A DNA stretch of 64,000 bases, taken from positions 15,636 to 79,635 of the forward strand of contig NZ_RCZH01000009.1 of the NCBI RefSeq assembly GCF_006438875.1, given 5' to 3'. Shown piece after piece: positions 61,541-64,000 of the stretch. The position numbers and the translations under genes are program-made. Source of the DNA: Flavobacterium pectinovorum (GTDB lineage: Bacteria; Bacteroidota; Bacteroidia; Flavobacteriales; Flavobacteriaceae). The notes under the pieces are model-generated. The model saw nothing but the letters and a program-made list of their open reading frames with translations. It was not told where the DNA came from and did not search any database. Positions within the stretch are counted from its first letter, which is position 1. The number at the start of each line of letters is the position of its first letter.

Positions 61541-61837
61541 ATGAAAAAGTTAATCTTATCAGCAGCAATCGTTCTGGGAAGTTTGTCAGGTTACGCAAGT
61601 ACGCCGACAACTCCTGAGCAAGCAAAAATGACTATTTCTATTCAAGCCGAATATACGGAAGTTAGTGCAGATGCTGTACCTGCTGCTGTAAAAACCGCTT
61701 TGCAAACTGCTTATCCCGGTGCAAAACTGGACAAAGCATTTGTAAACGAAAAGAAAGAATACAAATTAGAAATATCGGTTGGTGACCAAAAGGCTACTGT
61801 GTATTCAGATGTCAATGGCAACTGGTTGAAAATATAA
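61541..61837 (+). CDS. PepSY-like secreted protein 5
   Basis: A 98-residue protein: signal MKKLILSAAIVLGSLSGYAS, domain VPAAVKTALQTAYPGAKLDKAFVNEKKEYKLEISVGDQKATVYSD and an end NGNWLKI lacking the KK of the others. 16 bp after copy 4 and followed by a strong terminator at 61870-61902, so it closes the array transcript. Confidence 0.8.
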   Translation: MKKLILSAAIVLGSLSGYASTPTTPEQAKMTISIQAEYTEVSADAVPAAVKTALQTAYPGAKLDKAFVNEKKEYKLEISVGDQKATVYSDVNGNWLKI

Positions 61838-61869
61838 TTAGGTGAAATTAGATTTATGTTTTTGGTGAA

Positions 61870-61902
61870 AAAGAGATTGCTTATAGCAATCTCTTTTTTT
61901 TT
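61870..61902 (+). terminator. Terminator of the PepSY-like array
   Basis: A perfect 12-bp stem AAAGAGATTGCT with AGCAATCTCTTT, loop TAT, then nine Ts. It separates the array from the regulator gene. Confidence 0.92.
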
Positions 61903-61965
61903 GCATAATTTTATGAAAAGACAATTTTATAAGTATTATTTTAGCAAAAAAGTCCCTAAAAACAA

Positions 61966-63309
61966 ATGCCAAAGATATTACTGATAGAAGATGATATTTC
62001 GTTTTGTAAATTATTAGAAAAATTTCTAGTAAAAAAAGCATACGAAGTCACTATTGCTTTCTCAGCTGCAGAAGCTAAAATAGCAATCAAAAATGAATCC
62101 TTTGATTTGATTTTGACAGATCTTCGTTTGCCTGATTCTGATGGTATTGGACTTATGTCAGAATTTAAAATTTCTCATCCTCACATTCCTGTTGTTCTCA
62201 TGACAGGTTATTCAGATGTAAATACAGCGGTGAAAGCAATCAAAAATGGAGCTGCTGATTATATATCGAAGCCTTTTAATCCTGATGAGGTTTTATTGGT
62301 TATCACCAATGCTTTGAAAAATGCTGAAATTGAGGAAATTCCGGTAAAAGAAAAAAAAGCGACTAAGAAAATTGCTGCAACTGAAAATGAATTTGTAAAG
62401 GGAATTTCTGTTGCTTCAAAAAAGTTATTAGATCATATTCACTTGGTAAGTCCAACGGATATGTCAGTTTTGATTATCGGCGAAAGCGGAACCGGAAAAG
62501 AAATCATTGCTAAAAGCATTCATCAGCAAAGTACCCGAAAAAACAATAATTTTATTGCAGTCGATTGTGGAGCAATTCCGAAGGAATTAGCAGCAAGTGA
62601 ATTTTTCGGGCATTTAAAAGGGTCTTTTACAGGCGCGATAAGTGATAAAATGGGATATTTTGAAGCAGCAAATGGCGGAACTATTTTTTTAGATGAAATA
62701 GGAAACCTTTCCTATGAAAATCAAATTCAGTTATTGAGGGCGCTTCAGGAGAGAAAAATAAAACCTGTTGGAAGTAATAAAGAAATTAACGTCGATATAA
62801 GGATTATTACTGCTACAAACGAAGATTTGCGTGAAGCAGTAAAAAACGGCGATTTTAGAGAAGATTTATACCATAGAATCAACGAATTCTCTATTCTTTC
62901 ACCTTCATTAAAAGATCGCGATGAAGATTTGATGGTTTTTGCCGATTATTTTCTGGAAAAAGCCAACCAGCAATTAAATAAAGACATTATAGGATTTTCG
63001 CCGGAAGTAGTTACGATTTTCCAAAATTACAATTGGCCCGGAAATCTGCGTGAGTTGCAAAACTGCGTTAAACGCTCTACACTTTTAACGCAAGGTGATT
63101 ATATCGAAAGTGATGTATTGCCTGCCGAGTTTTTTCAGATTCAAAAGCAACAAAACAGCAACGGTAATTTCTCCTTATCAGAAAACGAAAAAGAAGCTAT
63201 TATCCATGCTTTATCGAAAGCAAAAAACAATAAATCTGAAGCTGCAAAATTGCTGAAGATTACCAGAAAGACACTTTACAATAAATTAAAGCAATATAAT
63301 ATCGATTAA
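61966..63309 (+). CDS. NtrC-family sigma-54-dependent response regulator
   Basis: A 447-residue transcription activator: receiver domain about 1-120 with phosphoacceptor Asp52 (ILTDLRLPDSDG) and Lys in SKPF; AAA+ domain about 140-380 with Walker A GESGTGKE (172-179), the sigma-54 loop GSFTGA (219-224, GAFTGA consensus) and Walker B GGTIFLDEIG; Fis-type HTH at the C-terminus (EAAKLLKITRKTLYNKLKQY). It needs RpoN. Its stop overlaps by 4 bp the stop of a convergent hybrid kinase gene, suggesting a cognate pair. Likely target: the sigma-54-like promoter of the PepSY array. Confidence 0.95.
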   Translation: MPKILLIEDDISFCKLLEKFLVKKAYEVTIAFSAAEAKIAIKNESFDLILTDLRLPDSDGIGLMSEFKISHPHIPVVLMTGYSDVNTAVKAIKNGAADYISKPFNPDEVLLVITNALKNAEIEEIPVKEKKATKKIAATENEFVKGISVASKKLLDHIHLVSPTDMSVLIIGESGTGKEIIAKSIHQQSTRKNNNFIAVDCGAIPKELAASEFFGHLKGSFTGAISDKMGYFEAANGGTIFLDEIGNLSYENQIQLLRALQERKIKPVGSNKEINVDIRIITATNEDLREAVKNGDFREDLYHRINEFSILSPSLKDRDEDLMVFADYFLEKANQQLNKDIIGFSPEVVTIFQNYNWPGNLRELQNCVKRSTLLTQGDYIESDVLPAEFFQIQKQQNSNGNFSLSENEKEAIIHALSKAKNNKSEAAKLLKITRKTLYNKLKQYNID

Positions 63310-64000
63310 GCTATTTCTTGTTTTAAGGCTTCGAAAAGTAAATTAGTTTTTACTTTTAAATCATTAAAAATATTCTCCATTTCGGAAATCTCAAAATCGT
63401 TTTTCTCTAGTTTTTTCAAAGCATCCCCAATTTCTCTTGCCTCGATTTGTTTAAACATAGGAGCAATTCTGTGTGCAATTGATTTGATTTCGTCTTTATT
63501 TTGTTCTTTAATCGCACTTTCCAGAAATGTTAAATTCTCGGCACTGCTTTCTATAAACGATTTTATAACTTCTTTTAAAGCTACATTATCATTGCCTAAA
63601 AATTCATTCAGCGTTTTTAAGGAATACAATTGTGACGAAGTATTTTCCTCAGTTTCTATAATTTCATTATTTGGCAATTCGTCATTTTCAAGAATATGCC
63701 CAATAGTTTCAAGCAATACTTTCGGAGAATATGGTTTCTTAATTACGGTCGTAAAACCGGCCTTAGAATAAATAGAAAAATCCAAATCCGTTCTTCCGGT
63801 TAATGCAATTACAGGCTGATTTTTATAAGTTGTAATTCCGGAACTTTTCAATTTTTCAAGAAATGCAAACCCGTCCATTTCCGGCATCTGAATATCAGTA
63901 ATCACAAAGTCAAAAGAAGTTGATTTAATAGCTTCCAGAGCTTTAATTGCGCTATTAAAAGAAAATACATTATGACCTTCCTGTTTCAAAACACCGCTCG
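63306..64000 (-). CDS. Hybrid histidine kinase, C-terminal part (cut by window edge)
   Basis: The leftward reading frame is open to the right edge of the window, so only the C-terminal 231 or so residues are present. They hold the rest of a receiver domain (FDFVITDIQMPEMDGFAFLEKL with phosphoacceptor Asp, PVIALTGRTDLDF, VIKKPYSPKVLLE) and an Hpt domain with phospho-His in IAHRIAPMFKQIEAREIG. This is the end of a phosphorelay hybrid kinase; the sensor and kinase domains lie beyond base 64000. The Met at the left of the visible frame is not a real start. It overlaps the convergent regulator gene by 4 bp. Confidence 0.88.
   Translation of the reverse strand, partial: SGVLKQEGHNVFSFNSAIKALEAIKSTSFDFVITDIQMPEMDGFAFLEKLKSSGITTYKNQPVIALTGRTDLDFSIYSKAGFTTVIKKPYSPKVLLETIGHILENDELPNNEIIETEENTSSQLYSLKTLNEFLGNDNVALKEVIKSFIESSAENLTFLESAIKEQNKDEIKSIAHRIAPMFKQIEAREIGDALKKLEKNDFEISEMENIFNDLKVKTNLLFEALKQEIA

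Overview
The window is chromosomal DNA of a low-GC Bacteroidota, almost certainly a Flavobacterium or close relative. The evidence is the TAnnTTTG promoter boxes upstream of many genes, a three-subunit sdhCAB with a single cytochrome b subunit, a SusC/SusD pair, a mevalonate-type HMG-CoA synthase, a thrombospondin-3/OmpA porin, absence of purine-rich ribosome sites, and many short palindromic intergenic repeats. Assignments rest on reading protein motifs and sequence by eye; no database was searched.

Layout. 1-12.5 kb: housekeeping genes lspA, addA, kbl, ompA and addB, enclosed by two inverted copies of a three-gene module (Roadblock/LC7 protein, Roadblock-like companion, and a divergent small basic protein). 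12.6-15.8 kb: two alpha/beta hydrolases and aminopeptidase P. 15.8-24.4 kb: an accessory stretch with repeat elements, a lipoprotein, an XRE regulator, two GNAT acetyltransferases, a RiPP-precursor-like peptide, small orphan membrane proteins and a tandem pair of paralogous membrane proteins. 24.5-30.2 kb: HMG-CoA synthase and sdhC-sdhA-sdhB, interrupted by a four-helix-bundle gene between inverted repeats.

30.2-44.8 kb: a polysaccharide-utilisation-like locus. It holds a GH20 hexosaminidase, a DeoR-type regulator, and a leftward gene set susC, susD, gntP, ridA, kdgK, eda, a D-serine-dehydratase-like PLP enzyme and an M19 dipeptidase. Read as a pathway, it would import an amino-sugar acid and convert it through 2-keto-3-deoxygluconate and KDPG to pyruvate and glyceraldehyde-3-phosphate. 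The best guess is D-glucosaminate derived from oxidised chitin ends. This is the strongest candidate for a less-described system here.

45-54 kb: omega-amidase, Coa1-like protein, lipoproteins, methylmalonyl-CoA epimerase, a CAU-anticodon tRNA (probably Ile2) and a cytochrome P450. 54-60 kb: ribE and pdxA (divergent, with nearly overlapping promoters), then DUF177-rpmF-fabH-accB-accC. 60-64 kb: five tandem PepSY-like secreted proteins behind a candidate sigma-54 promoter, followed by an NtrC-type response regulator and, convergently, the end of a hybrid histidine kinase that runs off the window.

Intergenic DNA is rich in terminally inverted, MITE-like or REP-like elements: a 220-bp family with two copies, a 155-bp element with perfect 25-bp ends, two roughly 130-bp elements, a tandem pair of about 101-bp palindromes, and a nested-hairpin element. 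None carries a transposase.
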